DNA from: an uncultured Pelagibacteraceae bacterium
GTDB taxonomy: Bacteria > Pseudomonadota > Alphaproteobacteria > Pelagibacterales > AG-422-B15
Assembly: GCA_902525575.1 (NCBI GenBank)
Contig: CABZHU010000004.1
Coordinates: forward strand, 1-64,000
Length of the DNA stretch: 64,000 nucleotides
Reading direction: 5' to 3'
In this document: positions 10,623-19,808 of the stretch, piece after piece
Layout of the letters: the number at the start of each line of letters is the position of its first letter
How positions within the stretch are numbered: position 1 is the stretch's first letter
Notes under the pieces: model-generated
What the model saw: only the letters and a program-made list of their open reading frames with translations
What the model was told of the DNA's origin: nothing
Database searches by the model: none
Position numbers and translations under genes: made by a program

Positions 10623-11924
10623 TTATTTCCCTATGCAAAAATCTTTGAAAATGACTTCAAGATATTCTTCTACATCAACGTGACCTGTTATTTTTCCAAT
10701 TTCCTGTATTGCTAATCTCAACTCTTCGACCATAAGCTCTGAGTTATTTTTTAAATCAATTGTTTTCGCATTCAACAAGCTCTGGATAGAATTTTGAACA
10801 CCTAAGATGTACCTTGTTTTAGTCGGAATAGTATCTGAGTAGCTTCCAAAATTATTGGAAACTTTTTCAGAAATTTCTTTGATTAGATGATCAATGCCTA
10901 CTCCCGTTGTAACAGAGATATTAATGGCCCTATCATATTTCTTGTTTTCCTGATTATGGAGATCACATTTGTTTAAAATAGTTAGGCGCTGATCGTGAAA
11001 ATTTAATTTGGTTGGATCGTCAAATAATTCAATAACCAGATTTGCTTCATCAATTTTCTTTTGTGTGATTTCGATTCCCTTTTTTTCAATCTCATCACTT
11101 GTCTGTCTCAGTCCTGCTGTATCTGTAAAAACTACAGGAAATCCAGCAATATTTAGCCTTACTTCAAGTGCATCTCTCGTAGTCCCTTCTCTATCAGATA
11201 CAATCGCAACATCGCGGTTGGCTAATAAATTTATGAGACTTGATTTTCCTACATTCGGCGTGCCCACAATTGCGACACGGTATCCGTCCCTTAGAATCTC
11301 TCCTTGATTGCGTTGATTGATATGCTCATTCATCTCAACTAAAAGTTTTTCAATTTTTTCATTTATATTTTTTAAAACATCATCGGGAATATCCTCTTCT
11401 GCAAAATCAATATCAGCTTCAAGGTACGCAACCAGTTCAATCAGAGATTTTCTCCAAGACAGGTATAACTTATTCAATGAGCCGTCCATCTGACTTAAAG
11501 CCTGATTGTGTTGCAGTTCTGTTTGAGCGTTGATTAAATCTCCCATTGCTTCAATGGCTGTAAGATCCATCTTATTATTTATAAATGCTCTTTTTGAGAA
11601 CTCTCCAGGTTCCGCAAGTCGCAGCTGATTAATTCCTGATAAAGTTTTTAAGAGAAGATCAACTGTTGCTCTTCCACCATGAATATGAAATTCAACCACG
11701 TCCTCTCCTGTGAAACTTTTTGGCTTAGCGAAGTAAACAGCTAATCCACGATCGATTAAGTTTCCATTTTCGGAATCATAAAAACTTGTCCTTGTTAATA
11801 CATTGGGATCAAAGTGACTCTTGCGAGAGATAGTTTTAAGTGCAGTCAGCGCTAAGTGACCGGATACACGAACTACAGCCAGACCTGCAATTCCGCTTGC
11901 TGTTGATAGTGCAAATATTGTCAT
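10623..11924 (-). CDS. mnmE: tRNA modification GTPase MnmE (TrmE)
   Basis: GTPase that acts with MnmG on wobble uridines. The N-terminal formyl-THF-binding domain starts with IFALSTASGIAGLAVVRVSG. The G domain has GTPNVGKSSLIN (G1), EGTTRD (G2), DTAGLR (G3) and NKCD (G4). The C-terminus ends in FCIGK, the invariant family tail with the functional Cys. Length (433 residues) is normal. It lies upstream of mnmG with a 49-nt gap containing the inverted repeat. Confidence 0.97.
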   Translation of the reverse strand: MTIFALSTASGIAGLAVVRVSGHLALTALKTISRKSHFDPNVLTRTSFYDSENGNLIDRGLAVYFAKPKSFTGEDVVEFHIHGGRATVDLLLKTLSGINQLRLAEPGEFSKRAFINNKMDLTAIEAMGDLINAQTELQHNQALSQMDGSLNKLYLSWRKSLIELVAYLEADIDFAEEDIPDDVLKNINEKIEKLLVEMNEHINQRNQGEILRDGYRVAIVGTPNVGKSSLINLLANRDVAIVSDREGTTRDALEVRLNIAGFPVVFTDTAGLRQTSDEIEKKGIEITQKKIDEANLVIELFDDPTKLNFHDQRLTILNKCDLHNQENKKYDRAINISVTTGVGIDHLIKEISEKVSNNFGSYSDTIPTKTRYILGVQNSIQSLLNAKTIDLKNNSELMVEELRLAIQEIGKITGHVDVEEYLEVIFKDFCIGK

Positions 11925-11958
11925 AATAAATTATGTGATTGCTGTTTAATCTAAACGA

Positions 11959-12516
11959 TTAATCCCATTTAGTCACAAAGTCACTTAATTCTAATTCAGG
12001 TATTCTTTTTTCAGATCCTTCTGGCGTCCCGACGTATAAATAACCAAGGACTTTTTCATTTTCTTGAAGGCCTAAGTAAGAGGAAATTTTTTCATCGAGA
12101 GCTAAAGCACCCGTTCTCCACATTCCTCCAAATTTAAGAGCGCTAAGTGCCAATAGAATATTTTGTGCTGCAGCTGCTGTTGACATAATTTGTTCAATCT
12201 CAGGAACCTTTGGATGTTCTGTTATATGAGATATTAAGATGATTATCATTGGTGCTCGGAAAGGCGCGTTTTTATACTTTTCAACTTTTTGTTGATCGCC
12301 GCCTGCAATATGATCATTAGCAAATTGAGAGAATATTTCAGACAATTTTCTAATTCCATCACCTTTAACCTCTATAAACCTCGATGGCCTCAACCAAGCG
12401 TGATCTGGTGCTCGTAAGGCTGCCTTGTATACAAGCTGCATCTGTTCATCTGATGGAACAGGCTCTGAGAGTACTCTGGGCGAATTTCTTGAAATAATAT
12501 TTTCTAATGCATCCAT
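11959..12516 (-). CDS. YdjA-like nitroreductase
   Basis: Small FMN-dependent NAD(P)H nitroreductase-fold protein, 185 residues, of the YdjA type. The N-terminal RNSPRVLSEPVPSDEQM and KAALRAPDHAWLRPSRF match the short YdjA group, which forms dimers with FMN at the interface. The physiological substrate is not known for this group. It stands between mnmE and the divergent ogt gene, with 21 nt to ogt, so both promoters must be very compact or overlap coding sequence. Confidence 0.85.
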   Translation of the reverse strand: MDALENIISRNSPRVLSEPVPSDEQMQLVYKAALRAPDHAWLRPSRFIEVKGDGIRKLSEIFSQFANDHIAGGDQQKVEKYKNAPFRAPMIIILISHITEHPKVPEIEQIMSTAAAAQNILLALSALKFGGMWRTGALALDEKISSYLGLQENEKVLGYLYVGTPEGSEKRIPELELSDFVTKWD

Positions 12517-12537
12517 ATAATATATCTTAATGTATAC

Positions 12538-12993
12538 ATGAGTTCTTATGTTTTCAAATCATTGATTGGCAATATAGAGGTTATCTCAAGTAATAATAAA
12601 ATAACTAGCATAAGTCGAACTCGAAAAGCCATTTCTAAGACTGAAGATAAACTCTTACTTCGAGCAGCCTTTCAAATTAACGCCTATTTAGCGCGCAAGC
12701 GAAGATCACTTTCTTTTCCAACAAGACAGATGGGAACTCGTTTCCAGAATCGGGTTTGGAACCACTTGAGACGTGTTCCTTACGGCCGTACTACAAGCTA
12801 CAGTCAAATAGCCAAAAAGTTAAGAACATCTCCACGAGCTGTTGGAGGAGCACTAGGACGGAATAATTTAATGATGAAAGTCCCATGCCACCGCGTTGTA
12901 TCCAAAGACGGCAAGCTTACTGGGTTTACATCAGTCGGTGGGATTAAAACAAAAAAGAAATTGTTAAACGTTGAACAAAAAACTCGTAAATAA
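12538..12993 (+). CDS. ogt: Methylated-DNA-protein-cysteine methyltransferase (Ogt/AGT type)
   Basis: Suicidal DNA-repair protein that takes the alkyl group from O6-alkylguanine. The active-site motif PCHRVV with its acceptor Cys is present near residue 118. The upstream helix-turn-helix region VPYGRTTSYSQIAKKL and the asparagine hinge (GGALGRNN) fit the DNA-binding domain. At 151 residues the N-terminal domain is short but present. The 3' end overlaps apt by 23 nt, indicating joint transcription. Confidence 0.92.
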   Translation: MSSYVFKSLIGNIEVISSNNKITSISRTRKAISKTEDKLLLRAAFQINAYLARKRRSLSFPTRQMGTRFQNRVWNHLRRVPYGRTTSYSQIAKKLRTSPRAVGGALGRNNLMMKVPCHRVVSKDGKLTGFTSVGGIKTKKKLLNVEQKTRK

Positions 12994-13510
12994 ATTAAAA
13001 AAAAATATTCGAGTAATTCCCAACTTTCCAAAAAAGGGGATTCTTTTTCAGGACATCACTTCCATTACTGATAACAAGAAATTATTTACTGAAGTAATTA
13101 ACGAAATATCAAAATATGCTAGTAAGCAGAAGTTTACTAAAATTGCAGGTGTTGAGGCAAGGGGTTTCATCTTCGGTGCTGCGGTTGCTTTTAAACTAAG
13201 CCTTCCTTTTGTTCCGATAAGAAAAAAAGGAAAGCTTCCTGGAAAGGTTCTGCGGCAAAAATATTCTCTTGAGTACGGCAACGACGAAATTCAAATTCAT
13301 AGTAATTCGATTACTTCACGAGATAGGGTTTTAATAATTGATGACTTAATCGCAACCGGTGGTACCGCTATAGCTTCAGCAAAGCTTATCTCCAAGTGCA
13401 AAGTAATAGATATCGAATTTTATTTTATAATCGATCTCAAAAATGTTGGGGGTTCGCAGAAATTAAGAAAGAAATTTAAACTGTCTTCAATTTTAGAAGC
13501 TGAAGGATAA
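12971..13510 (+). CDS. apt: Adenine phosphoribosyltransferase
   Basis: Purine salvage enzyme converting adenine and PRPP to AMP. The PRPP loop VLIIDDLIATGGTAIAS and the early block IPNFPKKGILFQDIT are diagnostic. The only start I see is TTG at 12971, inside the end of ogt, giving 179 residues, which is the usual length and keeps the conserved N-terminus. The gene ends 12 nt before the rho stop on the opposite strand. Confidence 0.94.
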   Translation: MNKKLVNKLKKNIRVIPNFPKKGILFQDITSITDNKKLFTEVINEISKYASKQKFTKIAGVEARGFIFGAAVAFKLSLPFVPIRKKGKLPGKVLRQKYSLEYGNDEIQIHSNSITSRDRVLIIDDLIATGGTAIASAKLISKCKVIDIEFYFIIDLKNVGGSQKLRKKFKLSSILEAEG

Positions 13511-13522
13511 TTGTTGGTACGC

Positions 13523-14782
13523 TTACTTATTCATTGATTGAAAAAAATCAGCGTTATCTTTTGTTTCTTTCAATTTACCAAGCAAGAATTCAATGGAGTC
13601 CATGGTCCCCATTGGGTTAAGAATACGTCTTAGAACATACATTTTTTGTAGTTCATCTTTATCAAGAAGAATCTCCTCTTTTCGAGTACCAGACTTAGTA
13701 ATATCAATCGCTGGGTAGATTCTCTTATCGGCGACTTTTCTATCCAATATGATTTCTGAGTTACCTGTACCTTTAAATTCCTCAAAAATAACTTCATCCA
13801 TTCTGCTTCCTGTATCAATTAGAGCAGTGGATATAATCGTTAAAGAACCACCATCTTCAATGTTTCTTGCGGCGCCGAAGAATCTCTTTGGTCTCTGAAG
13901 TGCATTGGCATCAACACCACCAGTTAAAACCTTTCCTGAGCTTGGAACAACTGTGTTGTATGCGCGGCCCAATCTCGTAATGGAGTCAAGTAAGATCACA
14001 ACATCTTTTTTGTGCTCTACTAATCGTTTAGCTTTATTAATAACCATTTCAGCAACTTGTACGTGACGTGATGCTGGCTCATCAAATGTTGAACTGACTA
14101 CTTCACCTTTTACAGAACGTTGCATGTCTGTCACTTCCTCAGGTCGTTCATCAATTAACAGTACCATCAAGTAACATTCAGGGTGGTTATCTGTAATAGA
14201 GTGTGCAATGTTTTGCAGTAGTACAGTTTTACCCGTTCTTGGGGGCGAAACTATAAGGGCTCTTTGACCCTTACCAATTGGTGAAACCAAATCTATAACT
14301 CGCGCGCTTTGATCTTTGTCGGGCTTTTCTGTTTCAAGCTTAATTTGTTCATCAGGATATAGAGGCGTTAAGTTATCAAAGTTAATTTTATTTCTACTTT
14401 TGTCAGTAGCCTCATAATTGATTGTATCTATCTTTAATAAAGCAAAATATCGTTCACCTTCTTTGGGAGCTCTGATGGGCCCCTCAACTGTATCCCCTGA
14501 TCTTAATCCAAATCTCTTGATCTGACTGGGACTAACATAAATGTCGTCTGGGCCAGGCAAGTAATTTGCTTCCATTGATCTGAGAAAACCAAAACCATCC
14601 TGTAGGACCTCGAGAACACCTTCTCCGTCTATATCTTTTTTGTTTGCAGCAAGAGATCGTAGTATCTCAAACAGCATATCTTGAGTACGCATGGAGCTTG
14701 CGTTTTCAACGCCCGTTTCTTCAGCATATTTCAGAAGTTCTTGTGGAGTTTTCTTCTTAAGTTCTCTTAATTTTAAGCTCAT
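13523..14782 (-). CDS. rho: Transcription termination factor Rho
   Basis: Hexameric RNA helicase that ends transcription. The N-terminal helices ([16 protein letters not shown]) lead into the cold-shock-like RNA-binding domain ([22 protein letters not shown]). The ATPase part has the P-loop [21 protein letters not shown] and the [13 protein letters not shown]-loop region. The 419 residues are normal for Alphaproteobacteria. Rho commonly neighbours the heme genes near oriC in this class. The 180-nt gap before hemG contains a run of twelve T's but no gene that I can see. Confidence 0.97.
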   Translation of the reverse strand: MSLKLRELKKKTPQELLKYAEETGVENASSMRTQDMLFEILRSLAANKKDIDGEGVLEVLQDGFGFLRSMEANYLPGPDDIYVSPSQIKRFGLRSGDTVEGPIRAPKEGERYFALLKIDTINYEATDKSRNKINFDNLTPLYPDEQIKLETEKPDKDQSARVIDLVSPIGKGQRALIVSPPRTGKTVLLQNIAHSITDNHPECYLMVLLIDERPEEVTDMQRSVKGEVVSSTFDEPASRHVQVAEMVINKAKRLVEHKKDVVILLDSITRLGRAYNTVVPSSGKVLTGGVDANALQRPKRFFGAARNIEDGGSLTIISTALIDTGSRMDEVIFEEFKGTGNSEIILDRKVADKRIYPAIDITKSGTRKEEILLDKDELQKMYVLRRILNPMGTMDSIEFLLGKLKETKDNADFFQSMNK

Positions 14783-14962
14783 ACTTTTTTGAATATAGAA
14801 TTAATTTTTTTTTTTTGGAAAGTGTAAAAGAGACCGTTTTCTAACTTTAATTTTTTATTATAGCAAGGAATAAATCTGTTAAATAAGATAGATATGTTGG
14901 TATAATTAACTTAAATAATTGAAATTATTAAATAAAGTATAAAAATATTTTAATTCTAACTA

Positions 14963-15487
14963 TCAAATTTCTGATACCTTTTTAGCAAATTGCTCTACTT
15001 TTTTCCAATTTGTAAAGTCATATGTATTAGACAAGTCGGTAGGGCCTGAAGTAAGCCACATAATAAGACGAATTATATGCTTATCAAAAAAACCATATCT
15101 TGGATAATCGATTTTTCCAGCAAACACAGATATTTCCTTTGGGTTCCATTGAGAAAGCGCTAAAAATTTTTTTGTGTAGGGGTTTGTCGATGGTGAACCC
15201 TTCTCTGAATTTCTTGCTACAGCGTTCACACTAAAGAAGGCGTTCTTTTTAGCTTCGAGTATTGAAATATTTTCTTTTATAAACTTGTATAGTTCTTTCT
15301 TATGTTTTCCGTATCTGATGCTCGCGCCTATAACTATCCTATCAAACATCATGAGATTTTCATCAAATGCCTGATTTAAACTTATGAGTTTTGTATGAGA
15401 TGAATCATTTAGGATGCTGACGATGTGGTTACAAATTTTTTTTGTATGACCGTCTGTTGTTGAATATATAATTAAGCACTTCTCCAT
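14963..15487 (-). CDS. hemG: Flavodoxin-type protoporphyrinogen IX dehydrogenase HemG
   Basis: FMN protein that oxidises protoporphyrinogen IX to protoporphyrin IX, passing electrons to quinones. Evidence: an N-terminal flavodoxin loop (IIYSTTDGHTKKIC), the HemG-like GASIRYGKHKKELYKFI, and a C-terminal MWLTSGPTDLSNTYDFTNW that closely follows the E. coli HemG pattern. Length is 174 residues against about 180 in the family. It lies 6 nt from hemH and in line with hemE, completing the last steps of heme synthesis. Alphaproteobacteria usually have the unrelated membrane protein HemJ at this place, so replacement by transfer is likely. Confidence 0.88.
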   Translation of the reverse strand: MEKCLIIYSTTDGHTKKICNHIVSILNDSSHTKLISLNQAFDENLMMFDRIVIGASIRYGKHKKELYKFIKENISILEAKKNAFFSVNAVARNSEKGSPSTNPYTKKFLALSQWNPKEISVFAGKIDYPRYGFFDKHIIRLIMWLTSGPTDLSNTYDFTNWKKVEQFAKKVSEI

Positions 15488-15493
15488 GATATT

Positions 15494-16498
15494 TTACATA
15501 ACTGAAATATGTTCGTTCAACAGTGTATTGATAAAATTAATTTGCTCATCTGAGTCATTTAGACATGGTATATAATGAAATTTATTACCGCCTGCTTTTA
15601 AAAATATTTCTTTATTTTCCTCGTCAATTTCTTCAATTGTTTCCAGGCAATCAACACTAAAGGCAGGAGCAATTACCATGATATCCTTTATGCCTTCAGA
15701 AGGCAATCGTTCCATAGTCTCACTTGTGTAAGGCTTCAACCACTCTGCTGGTCCAAAACGAGATTGAAAAGTTGTAATGTATTCTTCATCTTTCAAATTT
15801 AATTTTTCAGCAACTAGGCGAGTAGTTTTTTGACAAAAGCATTGGTAGGGATCGCCTAATGTAAAATTTCTCTTAGGTATACCGTGATACGTAAAGATTA
15901 TTTTTTGTGGCCTGTGATTAGAGATTTTATTTTTTATTGTTGCGACCAAGCCTGATATATAACTGTCATGATCGTGGTAGCTGTTTATGAAATTAAGGGC
16001 AGGAACCCATCTCCACTTGGAAAGAACTCGGGTTACCTCGTCAAAAACACTGCCTGTTGTTGTTCCTGAATACTGAGGAAACAAGGGAAGAATTATAAGA
16101 CTTTGACAATTTTTTTCCTTAAGTGAAAGAAGTGCTTTTTCCATATTGGGTTTTCCGTAGCGCATTGCTAGTTCAATTTCAATATTTTCTGGAACAGTTC
16201 TTTTTAGCTTTTCTAATATCCTCTCAGAGTAAACAAGAAGTGGTGATCCCTTGTCTGTCCATACTGACTTATAAAGCTTTGCTGATTTTGCTGGACGAAA
16301 AGTAAGGATTATTCCATTTAAAATGAACCACCAAATAAACTTTGGAATTTCAATGACTCTGCCATCTGATAAAAATTCTTTTAAAAAACTTCGTACGTCG
16401 CGAGTTTTATAACTTTCTGGTGTCCCCAAGTTACAAATAAGAACTCCAATTTTTTTTTGTCTTCCGTGTTCATAGTCTTGTGTACCAATAAATTTCAT
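15494..16498 (-). CDS. hemH: Ferrochelatase
   Basis: Inserts Fe2+ into protoporphyrin IX, the last step to protoheme. Conserved blocks: LICNLGTPES at the N-terminus, FPQYSGTTTGSVFDEV, the catalytic-His segment FTYHGIPKRN, and TFQSRFGPAEWLKPYT. Length is 334 residues, normal. It lies between hemG and hemE on the same strand with gaps of 6 and 8 nt, consistent with an operon starting at hemE and moving away from oriC. Confidence 0.96.
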   Translation of the reverse strand: MKFIGTQDYEHGRQKKIGVLICNLGTPESYKTRDVRSFLKEFLSDGRVIEIPKFIWWFILNGIILTFRPAKSAKLYKSVWTDKGSPLLVYSERILEKLKRTVPENIEIELAMRYGKPNMEKALLSLKEKNCQSLIILPLFPQYSGTTTGSVFDEVTRVLSKWRWVPALNFINSYHDHDSYISGLVATIKNKISNHRPQKIIFTYHGIPKRNFTLGDPYQCFCQKTTRLVAEKLNLKDEEYITTFQSRFGPAEWLKPYTSETMERLPSEGIKDIMVIAPAFSVDCLETIEEIDEENKEIFLKAGGNKFHYIPCLNDSDEQINFINTLLNEHISVM

Positions 16499-16506
16499 TT
16501 TTTTCT

Positions 16507-17490
16507 TTAATTATTTCTTACCTTTTGTACGAGTCTCTCCACATTTTTTATAGGCGTCTTAGGAAGAACACCGTGACCTAGATTAAAAATATGTGGGTAA
16601 TCACGAAAGGCAAGTAAAATTTTTTCAAGACCTTTATCCATTTCATCACCTCCATTTAAGAGCAGTTTTGGATGTAGGTTTCCTTGATATGAAATATTTG
16701 GATTTAACAAGTTGAGTTGTTGTAGATTAAAATTATAATCTAAACAAATACAATCGAGTTGATTAATAAATGAGTAATTTTTATAGCCGCTTGTGCTAGC
16801 GTTTCTAGGGAATCCAATTATTGGTATATCGGATTTACTTTTAATTTCTTTTACTATTTTCAGAGTAGGGTCAAGAACCCATTTTTCAAAGAGGTAATCG
16901 TCAAGATCACCAGCAGCAGATTCAAATATTTGAAACGCGTCAATGCCAGCGTTTACTTGTTGGATTGCGTAATTAGAAACTATATCAGTTAGCTCATTAA
17001 TGTGATTGTCTATCCTCTTTTTGTTTTTATTAATAAGATCTTTGTTCATCTGTAATCTTTCTTCTTTATTAAATAAACAATACAATAATGTCGTCCAGGG
17101 TCCGCCCACAAAGCCTATTAAAGGGGTGTCTGATACTTTTTTTATTTTTTCTATTCCTTTTGTTACTGGATCCAGTTTGTGTGACTCAAATTTAAATTTC
17201 TCAATGAATTTAACTTGGGGCCCCATTCCCTCTTTAAAACTAACATCGGACCCGGATGCATAAGGGATCGTCAATATGTCTGAAAACAGTATACAGGCAT
17301 CTAATCCGTATCTTTTAACTGGTTGGAGAGAGATCTCTGCGATCACCTCAGGGTCTAGAAACATTTCCATAAGATCTTTATATTTTTGTCTTATCTTAAT
17401 ATACTCTGGCAAGTGTCTTCCCGCTTGTCTCATTAACCAAATGGGAGTTCTTGTTTTATTGCCTTTTAGTGTTTCTATAAAAATACTCAT
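16507..17490 (-). CDS. hemE: Uroporphyrinogen decarboxylase
   Basis: Converts uroporphyrinogen III to coproporphyrinogen III. The N-terminal signature TPIWLMRQAGRHLPEY is clear, and GFVGGPWTTLLY and NLGHGVLPKTP are further family blocks. At 327 residues it is slightly shorter than typical (about 340). It is the first gene left of the presumed oriC, a position conserved in Caulobacter and many other Alphaproteobacteria, and probably leads the hemE-hemH-hemG operon. Confidence 0.96.
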   Translation of the reverse strand: MSIFIETLKGNKTRTPIWLMRQAGRHLPEYIKIRQKYKDLMEMFLDPEVIAEISLQPVKRYGLDACILFSDILTIPYASGSDVSFKEGMGPQVKFIEKFKFESHKLDPVTKGIEKIKKVSDTPLIGFVGGPWTTLLYCLFNKEERLQMNKDLINKNKKRIDNHINELTDIVSNYAIQQVNAGIDAFQIFESAAGDLDDYLFEKWVLDPTLKIVKEIKSKSDIPIIGFPRNASTSGYKNYSFINQLDCICLDYNFNLQQLNLLNPNISYQGNLHPKLLLNGGDEMDKGLEKILLAFRDYPHIFNLGHGVLPKTPIKNVERLVQKVRNN

Positions 17491-17765
17491 ATAATATATA
17501 TATAAGGTAGTATTAGTTTATGTACCTGTGATGATGTGTATATATAAAAACCTCTTATTTGCCCACAAATCAATACATGCCTCTAACAAGGTTATTTAGA
17601 ATATTTGTGATGTTGTCCACAAGGTAGAATTATAGTTAAGTCATTATCAACAGGTGGATGAAAAACAAGAAAACATAGGATAAATAAGCAAAAATATTGT
17701 AAATGCTTAAAAACAGTAAACATATAATATATATCCACATTTATTACCCGGGTTGTTAATAGCTT
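17491..17765. other. Probable chromosomal replication origin (oriC)
   Basis: The 275-nt gap between divergent hemE and maf is the largest in the window. It holds several DnaA-box-like 9-mers: TTGTCCACA (17613-17621), TTATCAACA (17644-17652), ATATCCACA (17731-17739), and weaker matches at 17559-17567 and, on the minus strand, 17535-17543. AT-only stretches such as ATATATATA could be the unwinding element. Genes mostly run away from this point on both sides, and parAB, rsmG-mnmG and a perfect parS are within 11 kb. A hemE-adjacent origin is established for Caulobacter and Rickettsia. The exact boundaries are not known. Confidence 0.72.
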
Positions 17766-18368
17766 ATGAACACACAAATAACACTAGCGTCTAAAAGTCA
17801 AACACGCTCAAGGCTGCTAACAAATGCCAAAATAAAATTTAAGACAGTTGATCATGGTGTTGATGAGGATGAGATTAAATTATCTATGTCAGAAAGCTCA
17901 CCTGAAGATATTGTAACAAGGCTAGCTGAGATGAAGGCTTTAAAGGTATCCATATCGAATGAAGGTTTGGTTATAGGTTCTGATCAAGGATTGGACTTGA
18001 ATGGAAAGCTAGTTAATAAAGCAAAAAACTTTAATGAAGCACACGAACAATTAAAAAGTATGAGTGGACAGGAACACACACTTATAACAACCACGGTCGT
18101 GGCTAAGGAAAACAATATTATTTGGAAATACGTTGATAGAGGAAAAATGAAAATGAGAATTCTTGATGAAAAAGTTATCAAAGAATATTTAGAAAGCGTT
18201 GATGAAAAGATTCTGGGGTTAGTTGGTGTTTATGCGATTGAAGAAGAAGGCATAAAACTATTTGAACATGTTGGTAGTGATTTATTTTCAATACAAGGAC
18301 TATCAATGATACCATTAACACAATTTTTATGGGACAACGGTCTGTTGTTTGAAAACAATGGCCATTGA
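17766..18368 (+). CDS. maf: Maf-family nucleotide pyrophosphatase
   Basis: Hydrolyses non-canonical or modified nucleoside triphosphates. The N-terminus ITLASKSQTRSRLL corresponds to the family LASxSxxR motif, and VIGSDQGLDLNGKLVNKA to the second active-site block (usually GaDt/S). Length is 200 residues. First gene right of oriC, followed by aroE with an 11-nt overlap; maf-aroE-coaE-dnaQ is a conserved alphaproteobacterial run. Confidence 0.92.
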   Translation: MNTQITLASKSQTRSRLLTNAKIKFKTVDHGVDEDEIKLSMSESSPEDIVTRLAEMKALKVSISNEGLVIGSDQGLDLNGKLVNKAKNFNEAHEQLKSMSGQEHTLITTTVVAKENNIIWKYVDRGKMKMRILDEKVIKEYLESVDEKILGLVGVYAIEEEGIKLFEHVGSDLFSIQGLSMIPLTQFLWDNGLLFENNGH

Positions 18369-19185
18369 TAAAACTGCCGTTATAGGATTTCCTGTTGATC
18401 ACAGTCTCTCACCCATTATTCACAACCATTGGATTAAGGAGCTAGTCTTGAATATAAAACCATACGAGAAAATAAATGTAGATCCAAGTATGTTTGAAGA
18501 ACAGATCAACAACCTTAAGGCAGAAGGCTATGGAGGGTTAAATGTTACAGTCCCACTTAAACAACTTGCATTTAATATAAGCGATGAAACATCTGTTGTT
18601 TCTAAGAAACTTAAGTCAGTCAACACTCTTAGTCTAAGTTCTGATAAAATAAATGGTGACAATACCGACGCTATTGGATTTATCAATTCTTTAGATAAAA
18701 AAATAATAGAAAAAAATATTACCAACAAAAAAACTCTTGTTCTTGGTGCCGGGGGCTCGGCCAGGTCTGTCGTTCATGCATTAAATGAATTGGGAAGCCG
18801 GGTGAGATTATTTAACAGAACACCTGAAAAAGCAGCAATTTTGCTTAGTGATTTATCAATAAACTCAAGTCCCGTTAGCACAGAAGAGCTGGATGATTAT
18901 GCTAACTCTTCATCGTTTATTGTTAATACAACCAGCCTTGGGCAAAAGGCAGGAGAGCATAATAATATTTTGAGTTTTGAAAATATAGAAACAGAAACAT
19001 TTATTTATGATTTAATTTATAACCCTAAGCGATCCAGCTTTTTAGAACAAGCTGAAGCAAGAGGTTTGAAAGTTCAAAATGGATTACGCATGTTAATCGA
19101 ACAAGCAGCTTGCTCTTTTCAAATATGGCATGAAATTAAAGTGGGTGTTAGTGAGGAATTAATGTCATTGTTGGAGAGCGTATAA
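18358..19185 (+). CDS. aroE: Shikimate dehydrogenase
   Basis: NADPH-dependent reduction of 3-dehydroshikimate to shikimate in aromatic amino-acid synthesis. The N-terminal VIGFPVDHSLSPIIHNHW is the substrate-binding signature, NVTVPLK includes the catalytic Lys, and LVLGAGGSARSVVHAL is the cofactor loop. I choose the ATG at 18358 over the TTG at 18349 given in the ORF track; either overlaps maf. The stop shares one base with the coaE start (TAATG). Confidence 0.95.
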   Translation: MAIDKTAVIGFPVDHSLSPIIHNHWIKELVLNIKPYEKINVDPSMFEEQINNLKAEGYGGLNVTVPLKQLAFNISDETSVVSKKLKSVNTLSLSSDKINGDNTDAIGFINSLDKKIIEKNITNKKTLVLGAGGSARSVVHALNELGSRVRLFNRTPEKAAILLSDLSINSSPVSTEELDDYANSSSFIVNTTSLGQKAGEHNNILSFENIETETFIYDLIYNPKRSSFLEQAEARGLKVQNGLRMLIEQAACSFQIWHEIKVGVSEELMSLLESV

Positions 19186-19808
19186 TGTTGTTGATAGGCG
19201 TAACAGGATCTATCGGCATGGGAAAGTCTACAGTAGCTAAGATGTTTACCGAATATGGTTTCGGCCTCTACAATGCTGATGATACTGTTCACTATATTTA
19301 TGAAAACGATGAGGAAGTAATTAATAAAATTGAAGAAACTTTTCCTGGAACCAAATCAGAGGGAAAAGTTAATCGAATAGCGCTTAGAGATATACTCAAT
19401 AGAGAACCTGAAAAATTTAGGGATCTTGAAAAAATTGTCCATCCAGCGACTAGACGTTATCAAATTGTATATATTGAGAAATTAATAAGCGAAGATAGCC
19501 CAGGATGTATTTTGGATATTCCTTTATTGTTTGAAACAGGTGGAGAAAAGTATATCGATGTTTCCGTTGTGGTAACAGCATCGGAAGATAAGCAAAAAGA
19601 AAGAGTGGTCGCAGAAAGAAAGGTGCCATTAGAAATTTTTAATTCTATCAAGAATCAACAAATGCCAGACCGAGAAAAACTAAAGAAAGCAGACTATATA
19701 ATTTCAACAGATCAAACTTTAGATGAGACAAAACTTGAAGTAAAAGATGTTGTATCTAAAATAAAGTTGATTAATCCAAAGGCATGGAAAGCTTTCTATA
19801 AGAAATGA
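19185..19808 (+). CDS. coaE: Dephospho-CoA kinase
   Basis: Last step of coenzyme A synthesis, phosphorylating dephospho-CoA. The P-loop GVTGSIGMGKSTVAKMF is at the N-terminus; YNADDTVH and DIPLLFETGG are the CoA-binding and lid-region family blocks. At 207 residues it has standard length. Translation is probably coupled to aroE through a TAATG junction and to dnaQ by a 4-nt overlap. Confidence 0.95.
   Translation: MLLIGVTGSIGMGKSTVAKMFTEYGFGLYNADDTVHYIYENDEEVINKIEETFPGTKSEGKVNRIALRDILNREPEKFRDLEKIVHPATRRYQIVYIEKLISEDSPGCILDIPLLFETGGEKYIDVSVVVTASEDKQKERVVAERKVPLEIFNSIKNQQMPDREKLKKADYIISTDQTLDETKLEVKDVVSKIKLINPKAWKAFYKK

Noticed and set aside
14783-14962. 180-nt gap between rho and hemG as a possible RNA gene
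   Set aside because: AT-rich with a T12 run but no cloverleaf, stable hairpin or conserved RNA motif that I could see. Probably the rho promoter and leader.
17592-17777. 61-residue minus-strand ORF within the hemE-maf gap
   Set aside because: No recognisable domain; it overlaps DnaA-box-like sites and the maf start. Better explained as a chance ORF in oriC.
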